From Mycolicibacterium peregrinum (GTDB lineage Bacteria; Actinomycetota; Actinomycetes; Mycobacteriales; Mycobacteriaceae), in the NCBI RefSeq assembly GCF_001665625.1, contig NZ_LZSY01000085.1, positions 1 through 52,359 on the forward strand: a stretch of 52,359 nucleotides of DNA, in the 5' to 3' direction. Shown here piece after piece: positions 1 to 10,165 of the stretch. Numbering within the stretch: position 1 is the stretch's first letter; every line of letters begins with the position of its first letter. The translations under genes and the position numbers were made by a program. Under the pieces are notes generated by a model, which did not search any database, was not told the DNA's origin, and worked only from the letters and a program-made list of their open reading frames with translations.

Positions 1-1088
1 AGTTTGGTGTTCGACGGATGCGTCGGCCCGGCGGGCCAGGGCGCGGTGTGGTCGACATCGCAGCGTTCAGCCGGGGCATCACAGCCGGGGAACCGACAGG
101 TCAGATCGCGCCACCGGATGAACTCCGACAAGGCCACCGACGGGCGGTACCGCGGCTCAGCCGCAGCGGACTCAGCTGCTTCGGCCGCATTCCCGGTGGG
201 CATGCGCACCGGTTTGACCTTGGCGGCGGCGGCCAGATCCCGCACGGACTCGGCGGGCACGATGCCATGGCCGACCAGATACCCCGGATCATCACAAGTG
301 CCGTTCACGGTGGATCGGTCGGCCAGCACATGCACCACCGCGGCATCGGCGGCCGCCCGCTGCTGTGCGGCCGGGCAGTCCTCGCGTCGACACAAGCACG
401 GCATGCGGGATTCGAGTCGGGCCACCGGCCCCACGGCATCAGCGCGGCGCTGCTCGCGGGTGCGCGGATCGTGGCTGCACACCGTGTCAGCCACCGCATC
501 GAGGCGTTGATTCAGCGCGACCCCGTCGGCGGCGTGGATGTTGGCCCAGATCGAGGCCATGCCCGGGGTGCTCGCCTCGACCTGCACGAACCGGCCGTCA
601 TCGATCGGGGGTGGGACCCGTACTCCGTTGGGGTCGAGTTTGGCGATCCATTGATCCACCCGGTCCCGCAACTGCCGTTCAGACAGCCGCATCCACCGGT
701 GGGCCCGGGCGGCGAGTTCTGCATCCAGGCCGGCCCATACTGCGGGGTCGACGATGCCGGTGCGGGCGATGAGCATCCGCACCACCCGGTAATCGATGTC
801 GCCGGCGGCGAACCGGGCGGCCACCAACGGCAGTTTGTCGCGTAATACCCGGGCGTGATGAATCTGGGTGCCGGCCCGGCCCCGACTGATCCGCAACGCC
901 GCCGATACTTCAGCCGAGACTTCTTCGAACGGGTCGGTGGTCCAAAAGATCGACTCGGCCAACTCCTGTTCCCGCAGACTGTCCAACGCCCCGATCGCAG
1001 CCAGCCGCCCCGCGATCGCCGCCGACTCCGCCCGCGCCGCGCCACTGATCCGGTCGATCAGAGCCACATCGGAATCAGTATCGAACAT
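1..1088 (-). CDS. DUF222/HNH endonuclease-domain protein (13E12 repeat family), truncated at the window edge
   Basis: An open frame runs from ATG at 1088 to the left edge without a stop (362 codons). The N-terminal part is the alpha-helical DUF222 domain typical of the mycobacterial 13E12 family. The end visible here is the start of an HNH nuclease domain: CRFPGCDAPAERCDVDH shows the paired cysteines and the DVDH histidine, but the last third of the HNH fold is off the window. AGGATCG upstream is a plausible ribosome site. The family occurs in many near-identical copies per mycobacterial genome, so this is a natural place for a short-read contig to break. A nuclease role is inferred from the domain only. 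Confidence 0.85.
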   Translation of the reverse strand, partial: MFDTDSDVALIDRISGAARAESAAIAGRLAAIGALDSLREQELAESIFWTTDPFEEVSAEVSAALRISRGRAGTQIHHARVLRDKLPLVAARFAAGDIDYRVVRMLIARTGIVDPAVWAGLDAELAARAHRWMRLSERQLRDRVDQWIAKLDPNGVRVPPPIDDGRFVQVEASTPGMASIWANIHAADGVALNQRLDAVADTVCSHDPRTREQRRADAVGPVARLESRMPCLCRREDCPAAQQRAAADAAVVHVLADRSTVNGTCDDPGYLVGHGIVPAESVRDLAAAAKVKPVRMPTGNAAEAAESAAAEPRYRPSVALSEFIRWRDLTCRFPGCDAPAERCDVDHTAPWPAGPTHPSNTK

Positions 1089-1138
1089 GGGTTCGATCCT
1101 ACGCCGATCCACTGACACGCCGGCGAAACTACCGCTGA

Positions 1139-1810
1139 CTACCCGGAATGCTCGTGCTCACCGGGTAGGTCGATCACCCCGGCCCGGACCAGGAACAACA
1201 GGCTGACCGCCAGCACCCAGGTCGGGAACGCCAGCGTCAACCACATGCTCAGATCGCCGGCAACCAGAAGCGTCACCGCGAGGAGGTATGTCACGAACGC
1301 CAACGGACGCGGCATCAGGCCGGTCTTCAACCAGATCGTGGCCAGCGAGATCATGAACACCGCTGCCATGCGGATGCCGTAGGTCTTGCTCAGCACCAGC
1401 AGCAACATCTGGCCGAACGTGGCGACCTCGGAATGCGCCGCGGCGTCGACCATCCCGGCCTTGCTGGCGATCAACGCGGCACCGACACCAGAGGACACGA
1501 ACATCATGGCCAGGAACAAGATGCCGCTGCCGAGAAACACGGATGAGAAGAACCGGTCCTCAAAGCGGCCGAATCCGTCGCGCACCACGCCGATGAACCA
1601 CAGGAACGCTATGCCCGCGAACGGCATCAGGACGGACGCGACGCGCAGCCGGGTACTCGCTCCGTCGATCCACTGGGAGCCCGGCTCGGCACCCTCGGGC
1701 AGCGCGGTGCGGATCAGTACCAGCGATGCCCCGAACAGCAGGGCGAACAACACTCCCGCGATCGCCGCGGCGCGCGGCGTCGACAAACGGTGCAAAGGTC
1801 GTTGATCCAC
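1139..1810 (-). CDS. Multipass membrane protein of unknown function
   Basis: About 223 residues with at least five or six hydrophobic segments (for example AAAIAGVLFALLFGASLVLI near the N-terminus and VLAVSLLFLVRAGVIDL near the C-terminus). No catalytic motif is visible. The frame stays open upstream to 1897, but that start would overlap the divergent SDR gene and its promoter. GTG at 1810, giving a product beginning MDQRPLHRLSTP, is therefore preferred. The gene is divergent from the SDR at 1873. Function unknown; the start is uncertain. Confidence 0.6.
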   Translation of the reverse strand: MDQRPLHRLSTPRAAAIAGVLFALLFGASLVLIRTALPEGAEPGSQWIDGASTRLRVASVLMPFAGIAFLWFIGVVRDGFGRFEDRFFSSVFLGSGILFLAMMFVSSGVGAALIASKAGMVDAAAHSEVATFGQMLLLVLSKTYGIRMAAVFMISLATIWLKTGLMPRPLAFVTYLLAVTLLVAGDLSMWLTLAFPTWVLAVSLLFLVRAGVIDLPGEHEHSG

Positions 1811-1872
1811 GGCGTCATAGTGACACCCCGACTCCCGAACTGCGATGACATTCGCCCCCTTACGATGACCCG

Positions 1873-2619
1873 GTGTCATTGAGTGGAAAAACCGCACTTG
1901 TCACCGGCGCGACGAGTGGGATCGGCCATGCCACCGCAATACATCTCGCTCAACGGGGTGCGCACGTTCTGGCAAGCGGCCGAGACGCCGACCGTGGGGC
2001 CCGGGTGGTGGCCGAGATCCGTGACGCCGGCGGCAACGCCGATTTCTTGCCGGCCAATCTGACCGACGCCACCAGCGCCCGAGACTTGGTGGACAGTGCA
2101 CTCGCCGTCGCAGGCCAGATCGACATCCTGGTCAACAACGCCGCCATCGCGGTCTTCGGGCCCACCGCGGCCATCGCCGAAGACGACTTCGACGACTGCT
2201 TCGACCTCAATGTGAAGATCCCGTTCTTCCTCGTCGGAGCGACCGCGCCGGCCATGGCCAAGCGCGGAAACGGCGCGATCGTGAACGTCAGCACCATGGT
2301 CTCCATGTTCGGCACGCCAGGTTCGGCGGTGTACGCGTCGTCAAAGGCCGCGCTGAATCTGCTCACCAAATCATGGGCCGCCGAATACGGGCCCAAGGGT
2401 GTCCGGATCAACGCCGTCGCTCCGGGACCGACGCTTACCGAAGGCACCACGGCTCAGTACGGCACCGACCGGCTGACCGCCCTCGCGGCACAGGCCCCGG
2501 CGCGACGGGTCGCTGATCCCACCGAAATCGCAAGGACCATCGGCTTTTTGGTGAGCGAGGACGCCAGTTTCATTCACGGCGCGGTGCTGCCCGCCGACGG
2601 CGGCCGCACTGCGATCTAG
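1873..2619 (+). CDS. Short-chain dehydrogenase/reductase (classical SDR)
   Basis: 248 residues, the usual length of a classical SDR. Visible motifs: the nucleotide-binding TGATSGIG (residues 11-18), VNNA near residue 89, a catalytic serine near 140 in IVNVS, and Y154-x3-K158 in YASSK. The C-terminal PADGG ending is typical of the FabG-like branch. Substrate cannot be told. The GTG start lies six bases after TACGAT (1861-1866), a good -10 box, so the mRNA is probably leaderless. The next gene is convergent, two bases away. Confidence 0.9.
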   Translation: MSLSGKTALVTGATSGIGHATAIHLAQRGAHVLASGRDADRGARVVAEIRDAGGNADFLPANLTDATSARDLVDSALAVAGQIDILVNNAAIAVFGPTAAIAEDDFDDCFDLNVKIPFFLVGATAPAMAKRGNGAIVNVSTMVSMFGTPGSAVYASSKAALNLLTKSWAAEYGPKGVRINAVAPGPTLTEGTTAQYGTDRLTALAAQAPARRVADPTEIARTIGFLVSEDASFIHGAVLPADGGRTAI

Positions 2620-2621
2620 CT

Positions 2622-4555
<1,934 letters not shown>

Positions 4556-4646
4556 TCAATCTTCCGCACTAGTGTGGTGCAGCCGGTAGGTCACCTTATC
4601 CCAGCACACGCTGCGAACCACATTTTCTCGACCGCGAGGAGCAGCT

Positions 4647-5228
4647 TTGTCCGCCTCACCCGGGGTCGCATTGGTCGGCACAGGCCGTGTTCCGCGCCCA
4701 CTCCGCGACCTGCCGAGGGTCGGTGTCGATGAGCTCGGGGCGCACCGCAGGGTGGTCGTGACCGGCGGCGAAGCTGAACTTTCCGCCGTACTCACCGCGT
4801 TGCTGCGGGCCGATCGGCTCGATGTCGAGGTCGCTGTGGCGTCCGGCAGCTGGTCGGCCCGGCGCGCGCTCCGAGGATCTGCCCGGCGTGTCCCGCTGAT
4901 CCGCGACGAGACGGGAACTGTGCTGGTCGGTGCGGCACAGTGGCACGGGCTCGACGGAGCGGCGCTGCAGGGTGAGGCCATCGTCGACGACATCGTGCTG
5001 TTCGACGGCGAGGCTCCAAGTGTCCGGGTCGAGCCCACGACGAGCATGCCGGGATTGCGCGCGAGCGTGCTGTCGGACCGTGGCCGCCCGCGCCGGTGGG
5101 TCGTCGGCCGCGCCGCGCAGTTGGGCACCCCGGGTGCTCAGGTGATCCGGGACGGCGTGGCCGCGCCGCGGACGGTACGACGCTCGACGTTCTATCGGCA
5201 CACCGAAGGCTGGCTGCGGGTCGGCTGA
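4647..5228 (+). CDS. Conserved actinobacterial protein (Rv0358 orthologue), function unknown
   Basis: 193 residues starting at TTG (MSASPGVALVGTGRVP), with GAGGAGC upstream as ribosome site. It is rich in Arg, Val and Ala, has no transmembrane segment and shows no motif I recognise. The position between purA and the M50 protease is the same as in M. tuberculosis. It is divergent from purA across a gap of about 100 bases that must hold both promoters. No function can be assigned. Confidence 0.75.
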   Translation: MSASPGVALVGTGRVPRPLRDLPRVGVDELGAHRRVVVTGGEAELSAVLTALLRADRLDVEVAVASGSWSARRALRGSARRVPLIRDETGTVLVGAAQWHGLDGAALQGEAIVDDIVLFDGEAPSVRVEPTTSMPGLRASVLSDRGRPRRWVVGRAAQLGTPGAQVIRDGVAAPRTVRRSTFYRHTEGWLRVG

Positions 5229-5269
5229 GCAGGGCCGGATTGCCGGCCGAATTGCCGTAGCGTCGAATC

Positions 5270-6049
5270 GTGAACATCCGCCCGCTGCATCAGTCGGTAC
5301 GGCCCAGCCCGGTCTTCTTGGCCGTCGTCGCGATCACCGTCGCGGGCGGGGTGGTGGCCTGGTTGGCCGCCGACACTGTGAAGCCGCTGTCGTACGTGGG
5401 CGTGTTCATCCTGGTGATCGCGGGCTGGCTGGTGTCGCTGTGCCTGCACGAGTTCGGCCATGCGTTCACGGCGTGGCGTTTCGGTGATCACGACGTGGCG
5501 GTGCGCGGTTATCTGACGCTCAACCCCCTCAAGTACTCCCATCCCCTGCTGTCCCTGGGTTTTCCGGTGCTGGTCATCGCGCTAGGCGGGATCGGGCTGC
5601 CCGGCGGCGCGGTCTATGTCCGGACCTCGTGGATGACGGCACGGCAGAAGACCCTGGTCAGCCTCGCCGGCCCGGCCGCCAACCTGGTGCTTGCCGTCCT
5701 GCTGCTGGCCGTCACCGCGGTCTTCTTCGACCCGGCCCACCTGGTGTTCTGGTCTGGGCTGGCCTTCCTGGGATTTCTGCAGGTCACTGCCCTCGTGCTG
5801 AATGTGTTGCCGGTCCCCGGGCTGGACGGCTACGGCGCACTGGAACCGCACCTGAGCGCGGACACGCAACGCGCGCTCGAGCCGGCCAAACAGTGGGGCC
5901 TGTTCATCCTGCTGATTCTGCTGTTCACGCCCGCGCTCAACCGATGGTTCTTCTCGGTGGTCTTCTGGTTCGTCGACCTCTCCGGCGTGCCGGGCCAGCT
6001 TGTGTCCATCGGCAGCCAGTTGACCCGCTTCTGGTCCGCCTGGCTGTGA
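5270..6049 (+). CDS. M50 family membrane metalloprotease (site-2-protease-like, Rv0359 orthologue)
   Basis: 259 residues, multipass membrane protein. The zinc-binding motif H60-E61-x-x-H64 lies in a hydrophobic segment (SLCLHEFGHAF). The third ligand is supplied by NVLPVPGLDGYG around D186. Both motifs are intact, so an active protease is expected. Relatives without PDZ domains (rhizobial/mycobacterial type) have this compact layout. Substrate unknown. The GTG start follows TAGCGT (5258-5263) by six bases, suggesting a leaderless transcript. Confidence 0.88.
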   Translation: MNIRPLHQSVRPSPVFLAVVAITVAGGVVAWLAADTVKPLSYVGVFILVIAGWLVSLCLHEFGHAFTAWRFGDHDVAVRGYLTLNPLKYSHPLLSLGFPVLVIALGGIGLPGGAVYVRTSWMTARQKTLVSLAGPAANLVLAVLLLAVTAVFFDPAHLVFWSGLAFLGFLQVTALVLNVLPVPGLDGYGALEPHLSADTQRALEPAKQWGLFILLILLFTPALNRWFFSVVFWFVDLSGVPGQLVSIGSQLTRFWSAWL

Positions 6050-6084
6050 GAGGTCGGCGCCCTCACCCACCTCGCCCGCTTCTT

Positions 6085-6216
6085 GCCACGCTGGCGTGAC
6101 GCTCGACGGCGAGAGCCACTCTGGCGTGACAAAGGGACCGCAGCTCGGCGCACCCAACCCGCCACCGCCACGCTGGCGTGACGCTCGACGGCGACAGCCA
6201 CTCTGGCGTGACAAAG
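6085..6216. repeat. Two direct copies of a 50-bp GC-rich repeat
   Basis: Two nearly identical 50-bp units (about 6085-6134 and 6167-6216) are separated by 32 bases; I see one difference between them. Each unit holds two versions of GCCACGCTGGCGTGAC (the second has T for G at the sixth base). The core CACGC-TG-GCGTG is self-complementary, so four small hairpins can form. The repeat fills the gap between the M50 protease and the CDF promoter and may act as terminator or be a dispersed repeat. Coordinates of the first unit are good to one base. Confidence 0.75.
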
Positions 6217-6236
6217 TGCCCGCCCGGCTCTGACGC

Positions 6237-6273
6237 TTGCCACATATGCGTACTTCCGCATATATTTCGGGCA
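6237..6273 (+). promoter_or_regulatory. CDF-exporter promoter with embedded palindromic operator
   Basis: A -35 box TTGCCA (6237-6242) and a -10 box TATATT (6261-6266) are 18 bases apart. A perfect palindrome sits between and over them: ATATGCG (6244-6250), six bases, CGCATAT (6257-6263). The transcript would start at or next to the ATG at 6273, giving a leaderless mRNA. Placement of an AT-rich palindrome across the -10 of a metal-exporter gene suggests a metal-responsive repressor of ArsR/SmtB type; the regulator is not in this window. Confidence 0.65.
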
Positions 6274-7169
6274 TGGGTGCCGGCCACGATCACAGTCACA
6301 GCAGCGATACCCGCGTCAGCAGAATGCTCATCGCGGCGGCGATCCTCAGTGCGTTCTTCGTCCTTGAACTGGTCACCGCGCTGCTGATCAACTCGATCGC
6401 ACTGCTCGCGGACGCCGGCCACATGCTCACCGACCTGGTCGCCATGTTCATGGGATTGACCGCGGTGTTGCTGGCCAAGCGCGGCAGTACCTCTCCGGCC
6501 CGCACCTACGGCTGGCACCGGGCCGAGGTCTTCACCGCCGTCGCCAACGCCGCACTGCTCCTCGGCGTGGCGGGCTTCATCCTGTATGAGGCCTTCGAAC
6601 GCCTCGGCAATGCGCCCGACGTCCCCGGCGTGCCAATGATCGTCGTGGCGCTGGCCGGCCTGGCCGCCAACGCCGTCGTGGTGCTGATGCTGCGGTCGCA
6701 CTCCAAGGACAGCCTCGCCGTCAAGGGCGCCTACATGGAGGTCGTGGCCGACACCGTCGGCAGCATCGGCGTGCTGGTCGCCGGCGTCGTCACCGTCGCC
6801 ACCGGCTGGCCGTATGCCGACGTCGTGGTCGCCGTCCTGGTCGCGCTCTGGGTGCTGCCCCGAGCCATCGCGTTGGCCCGGGCAGCGCTGCGGATCCTGA
6901 GCGAGTCCTCCCCACAGCACATCGACGTCGAAGAGCTGCGTACCGCGCTGGGCGCGGTGGACGGCGTGACGGGCGTACACGATCTGCACGTGTGGACGCT
7001 GGTACCCGGCAAGGACATGGTCACCGCGCACCTGACCAGCAACGCCGACACCGCCCGGGTGCTCGACGACGCCCGCGCGGTGCTGAACGCCCGGGGGCTG
7101 GCCCACGCCACCGTGCAGGTGGAGCCGCCCGAATCAGCGGACGACTGCTCCTGCGAGGCGAAGGACTGA
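6273..7169 (+). CDS. Cation diffusion facilitator (CDF) heavy-metal exporter
   Basis: 298 residues. The N-terminus has a His-rich start (MGAGHDHSHS). Six membrane segments follow; the metal site in the second contains ADAGHMLTD (H-x-x-x-D) and the fifth contains VVADTVGS. The C-terminal cytoplasmic domain (HDLHVWTLVPG) is the ferredoxin-like CDF dimerisation domain. It exports Zn2+ or similar ions by proton exchange, inferred from family. The frame is open back to TTG at 6237, but that TTG is the -35 box of the promoter, so ATG 6273 is the start. Close to the CzcD/ZitB branch. Confidence 0.92.
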   Translation: MGAGHDHSHSSDTRVSRMLIAAAILSAFFVLELVTALLINSIALLADAGHMLTDLVAMFMGLTAVLLAKRGSTSPARTYGWHRAEVFTAVANAALLLGVAGFILYEAFERLGNAPDVPGVPMIVVALAGLAANAVVVLMLRSHSKDSLAVKGAYMEVVADTVGSIGVLVAGVVTVATGWPYADVVVAVLVALWVLPRAIALARAALRILSESSPQHIDVEELRTALGAVDGVTGVHDLHVWTLVPGKDMVTAHLTSNADTARVLDDARAVLNARGLAHATVQVEPPESADDCSCEAKD

Positions 7170-7172
7170 GGC

Positions 7173-7589
7173 TCAGGCCAGGCCGAGTTCGGCCCGCGCC
7201 GACGGATCGCAGTCGTCGAGCAGATCGAGGCATCGCTGGAACTCGTCGGTCTCGCCGATGTCATCGGCGGCCCGGGCCAGCGAGGCCACACACCGCAGGA
7301 ACCCCTGGTTCGGCTCGTGGGCGAACGGCACCGGGCCGAAACCCTTCCAGCCGTTGCGGCGCAGCTGATCCAGCCCACGGTGATAACCGGTGCGGGCGTA
7401 CGCATACGCCGTGACGGCCTTGTCGTCGGCGAGGGCCTGCTCGGCCAGCACCGCCCACGCGATCGACGCCGACGGGTGGGCGGCGGCCACCACGGCAGCC
7501 TTTTCACCCGCAGCCAATTCGTCCTCGGCCTCGGGGTCCCCGGGAAGGAGGACCGGATCCGGCCCCAACAAATCACCCATCCGTGTCAT
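7173..7589 (-). CDS. DUF3151 protein (Rv0360c orthologue)
   Basis: 138 residues beginning MTRMGDLLGPDPVLLPG. Recognisable features are the all-helical body with AHPSASIAWAVLAEQAL and GLDQLRRNGWKGFGPVPF, characteristic of DUF3151, a conserved actinobacterial family. No catalytic residues are evident and the function is unknown. The same frame remains open for another 630 bases upstream on this strand, but that stretch is the antisense of the Rv0361-like gene. A second ATG nine bases downstream is an alternative start. Confidence 0.8.
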   Translation of the reverse strand: MTRMGDLLGPDPVLLPGDPEAEDELAAGEKAAVVAAAHPSASIAWAVLAEQALADDKAVTAYAYARTGYHRGLDQLRRNGWKGFGPVPFAHEPNQGFLRCVASLARAADDIGETDEFQRCLDLLDDCDPSARAELGLA

Positions 7590-7653
7590 GGGCCTATTGT
7601 GCACCGACCGATAAGCTCCACCGGTAGCGACGTACGGGAGGACCGCAGCAGGG

Positions 7654-8451
7654 ATGTCGAACCCAACGGGACCTGGCGAAGACCGCACCGACCAGAGCGA
7701 CACACCGACCGAGAAGGTCGAGTTACCTTCCACGGCCGAGTTGTCCGCCCTGTCCGAGCCGGCCACCGAGATCTTCAGCTCGGCCGACGAAGTCACCGGG
7801 GAGGTACACCTCGGTGAGGAACGGCGCTTCACCGCGCCGTCCGGCTTCGACAGTTCCACCCAGAAGATCGACACCCCGCCCGATCCGGAGACCGAGGTGT
7901 TCGCTCCGGCCGATGGTGACACCGTCGCCGCCGAGGTGCCGAAAGGTGCTGCCCCGAAAGTCATCCCGCCGCGCGAAGAACAGGAGCAGGCCCCGCAGAC
8001 CACGACCCGCCGCAGCTGGGGATGGGTGGTGGCGGTCGTCCTGGTGATCGCGGCCCTGGTGGCGATCGCGGTGCTCGGCACGGTCCTGCTGACCCGCAAA
8101 TCGTCGTCGGCGGCCTCCCAGGAGGACGACGTCCGCACCACCATCCAGGACTTCGACTCGGCCATCCAGCGGGGCGATCTGGCCGCCCTGCGATCGATGA
8201 CCTGCGGCACCACCAGCGACAACTACGTCAAATATGACCAGAAGGCCTGGGACGAGACCCACGCCCGGGTGGCGGCCGCCAAGCAGTACCCCGTCGTGGC
8301 CAGCATCGACCAGGTGGTCGTCAACGGCGACCACGCCGAGGCCAACGTCACGAGCTTCATGGCGTTTGCCCCGCAAACCCGGTCCACCCGCAGCTTCGAC
8401 CTCCAGTTCCGCGACAATCAGTGGAAGATCTGCCAGGCGCCTACCGGCTAA
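7654..8451 (+). CDS. Single-pass membrane protein with extracytoplasmic NTF2-like domain (Rv0361 orthologue)
   Basis: 265 residues. The first 120 are acidic and Pro/Thr-rich, probably disordered and cytoplasmic. One transmembrane helix follows (VVAVVLVIAALVAIAVLG, about residues 127-147) after a TTRRSWGW patch. The C-terminal 110 residues (DDVRTTIQDFDSAIQRGDLAAL ... FRDNQWKICQ) resemble the DUF4878/NTF2-like fold common on mycobacterial membrane proteins. No enzyme residues are apparent. In M. tuberculosis mgtE follows this gene; here a CHAP-like gene does. Confidence 0.75.
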   Translation: MSNPTGPGEDRTDQSDTPTEKVELPSTAELSALSEPATEIFSSADEVTGEVHLGEERRFTAPSGFDSSTQKIDTPPDPETEVFAPADGDTVAAEVPKGAAPKVIPPREEQEQAPQTTTRRSWGWVVAVVLVIAALVAIAVLGTVLLTRKSSSAASQEDDVRTTIQDFDSAIQRGDLAALRSMTCGTTSDNYVKYDQKAWDETHARVAAAKQYPVVASIDQVVVNGDHAEANVTSFMAFAPQTRSTRSFDLQFRDNQWKICQAPTG

Positions 8452-8460
8452 TCTGGTCCG

Positions 8461-9048
8461 GTGACCCTGCGCGGACCCAAGCTCTGGTTGACCCTGTGCG
8501 CGTTCGGCGCGGTCATCGTGGTCGGCCTGGCCACCCTTCTGGTCCGCCAGCCCGGCGCGATCGACCTGCTACCAGGCAAACCCGTCGCCTTTCCCCAGAT
8601 CGACCGCACCGCACTCGATCCGGGCCAGGCACGCATCGTCGACGTGCTGCAGGCACAGTACGACGCCCAACCTGGCGGCAGCCACTTCTCCGAAGGCGTC
8701 GAGGAGCCGTGGTGCGCGGACTTCGTCAGCTGGGTGCTCAACGAGGCGGGCCGGCCGCTGTCCAATCCCAACTCGGGGAGTTGGCGGATCCCGGGCGTGT
8801 ACACACTGCAGGAGTACTTCCAGGCCGCCGGCCGGTTCGCCGAACCGCCCGGATACCGGCCCCAGACCGGCGACGTGGTCATGTACGCCGATGGCAGCCC
8901 GCTCGGGTTGCACACCAATTTCGTTGTGGTCGTGGATGACAACGCGATCACCACGGTCGGCGGCAACGAGGATGGCGGCATCCGCGTGCACACCCTCGAC
9001 GACGCCGAGATCGCGGGGATCTTCGGGTACGGCCGACCGGCCGCCTGA
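8461..9048 (+). CDS. Secreted CHAP-like cysteine peptidase/amidase
   Basis: 195 residues with one N-terminal hydrophobic segment (LTLCAFGAVIVVGLATLLV) acting as signal or anchor. The rest looks like a CHAP/NlpC-type domain: candidate nucleophile C85 in EEPWCADFVSWVLNEAG, candidate base H151 in SPLGLHTNFVVVVDD, and GGNEDGG near 170 for the third polar residue. Such domains cleave peptidoglycan peptides, so cell-wall turnover is inferred. The GTG start follows TAATCT (8449-8454) by six bases, suggesting a leaderless mRNA. No mgtE is present where M. tuberculosis has it. Confidence 0.78.
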   Translation: MTLRGPKLWLTLCAFGAVIVVGLATLLVRQPGAIDLLPGKPVAFPQIDRTALDPGQARIVDVLQAQYDAQPGGSHFSEGVEEPWCADFVSWVLNEAGRPLSNPNSGSWRIPGVYTLQEYFQAAGRFAEPPGYRPQTGDVVMYADGSPLGLHTNFVVVVDDNAITTVGGNEDGGIRVHTLDDAEIAGIFGYGRPAA

Positions 9049-9053
9049 GGCGC

Positions 9054-10091
9054 CTAGCCCGCGGTGACGCTGCGCCCGGCGCTGTGCAGGTCGTTGCAGG
9101 CCTCGATGACTCGCTCGCTCATCGACGCCTCGGCCTTCTTCAGGTAGCTGCGCGGGTCGTAGACCTTCTTGTTGCCCACCTCGCCGTCGATCTTGAGCAC
9201 CCCGTCGTAGTTGGTGAACATGTGCGCGGCGAGCGGACGGGTGAAGGCGTACTGGGTGTCGGTGTCGACGTTCATCTTCACCACGCCGTACTTGAGGGAA
9301 TCTTCGATCTCGGACTTCAGCGAACCCGACCCGCCGTGGAAGACGAAGTCGAAAGGCTTTGCATCACTTGCCAATCCGAGTTTGGCGGCGGCCACCCGCT
9401 GCCCCTCGGCCAGCACCTCGGGCTTGAGCACCACATTGCCGGGCTTGTAGACGCCGTGCACGTTTCCGAACGTGGCCGCCAACAGGTAGGCACCCTGCTC
9501 GCCGGCGCCCAGCGCGTCGATGGTCTTCTCGAAGTCCTCCGAGGACGTGTAGAGCTTCTCGTTGATCTCGGCCTCGACGCCGTCTTCTTCGCCGCCGACC
9601 ACACCGATCTCGACCTCGAGGACGATCTTGGCCGCCGCGGCGAGCTTCAGCAGTTCCTGCGCGATGGTCAGGTTCTCGTCGATGGGGACGGCCGAGCCGT
9701 CCCACATGTGCGACTGGAACAACGGATTGCGGCCCACGGCCACCCGCTCGGCGGAGATGGCCAGCAGCGGCCGCACATAGGTGTCCAGCTTGTCCTTCGG
9801 ACAGTGGTCGGTGTGCAGGGCGACGGTGATCGGGTACTTCTCGGCGATCACATGGGCGAACTCGGCCAGGGCGACGGCCCCGGTCACCATGTCCTTTACC
9901 CCGAGCCCCGAAGCGAACTCCGCCCCTCCGGTCGAGAACTGGATGATGCCGTCACTGCCCGCATCGGCGAAACCCTTGATGGCGGCGTTGATCGTCTCCG
10001 ACGAAGTGCAGTTGATGGCCGGGAAGGCGAAGGAATGCTCCTTGGCCCGGCCCAACATCTCGGCATAGACCTCGGGCGTAGCGATCGGCAT
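9054..10091 (-). CDS. fba: Class II fructose-1,6-bisphosphate aldolase
   Basis: 345 residues, matching the zinc-dependent class II aldolase of M. tuberculosis (Rv0363c) nearly end to end. Signatures: ALHTDHCPKDKLDTY (zinc-ligand His and catalytic Asp), EIGVVGGEEDGV, ATFGNVHGVYKPG (zinc His) and FVFHGGSGS (phosphate and zinc binding). It interconverts fructose-1,6-bisphosphate with dihydroxyacetone phosphate and glyceraldehyde-3-phosphate in glycolysis/gluconeogenesis. The frame is open to 10148, but GGAAGGA upstream of ATG 10091 fixes the start MPIATPEVYAEML. Divergent from dedA. Confidence 0.97.
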   Translation of the reverse strand: MPIATPEVYAEMLGRAKEHSFAFPAINCTSSETINAAIKGFADAGSDGIIQFSTGGAEFASGLGVKDMVTGAVALAEFAHVIAEKYPITVALHTDHCPKDKLDTYVRPLLAISAERVAVGRNPLFQSHMWDGSAVPIDENLTIAQELLKLAAAAKIVLEVEIGVVGGEEDGVEAEINEKLYTSSEDFEKTIDALGAGEQGAYLLAATFGNVHGVYKPGNVVLKPEVLAEGQRVAAAKLGLASDAKPFDFVFHGGSGSLKSEIEDSLKYGVVKMNVDTDTQYAFTRPLAAHMFTNYDGVLKIDGEVGNKKVYDPRSYLKKAEASMSERVIEACNDLHSAGRSVTAG

Positions 10092-10165
10092 GACTTGTCC
10101 TTCCATCTGGACGCGGGTTATCGCAGGTGAAGACCGGTGGTGGGGCACAGGTACCCTAGGGAGTC

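Noticed and set aside
7590..8222. N-terminal extension of the DUF3151 gene
   Set aside because: The open frame runs antisense through the Rv0361-like gene; ATG 7589 gives the normal family length.
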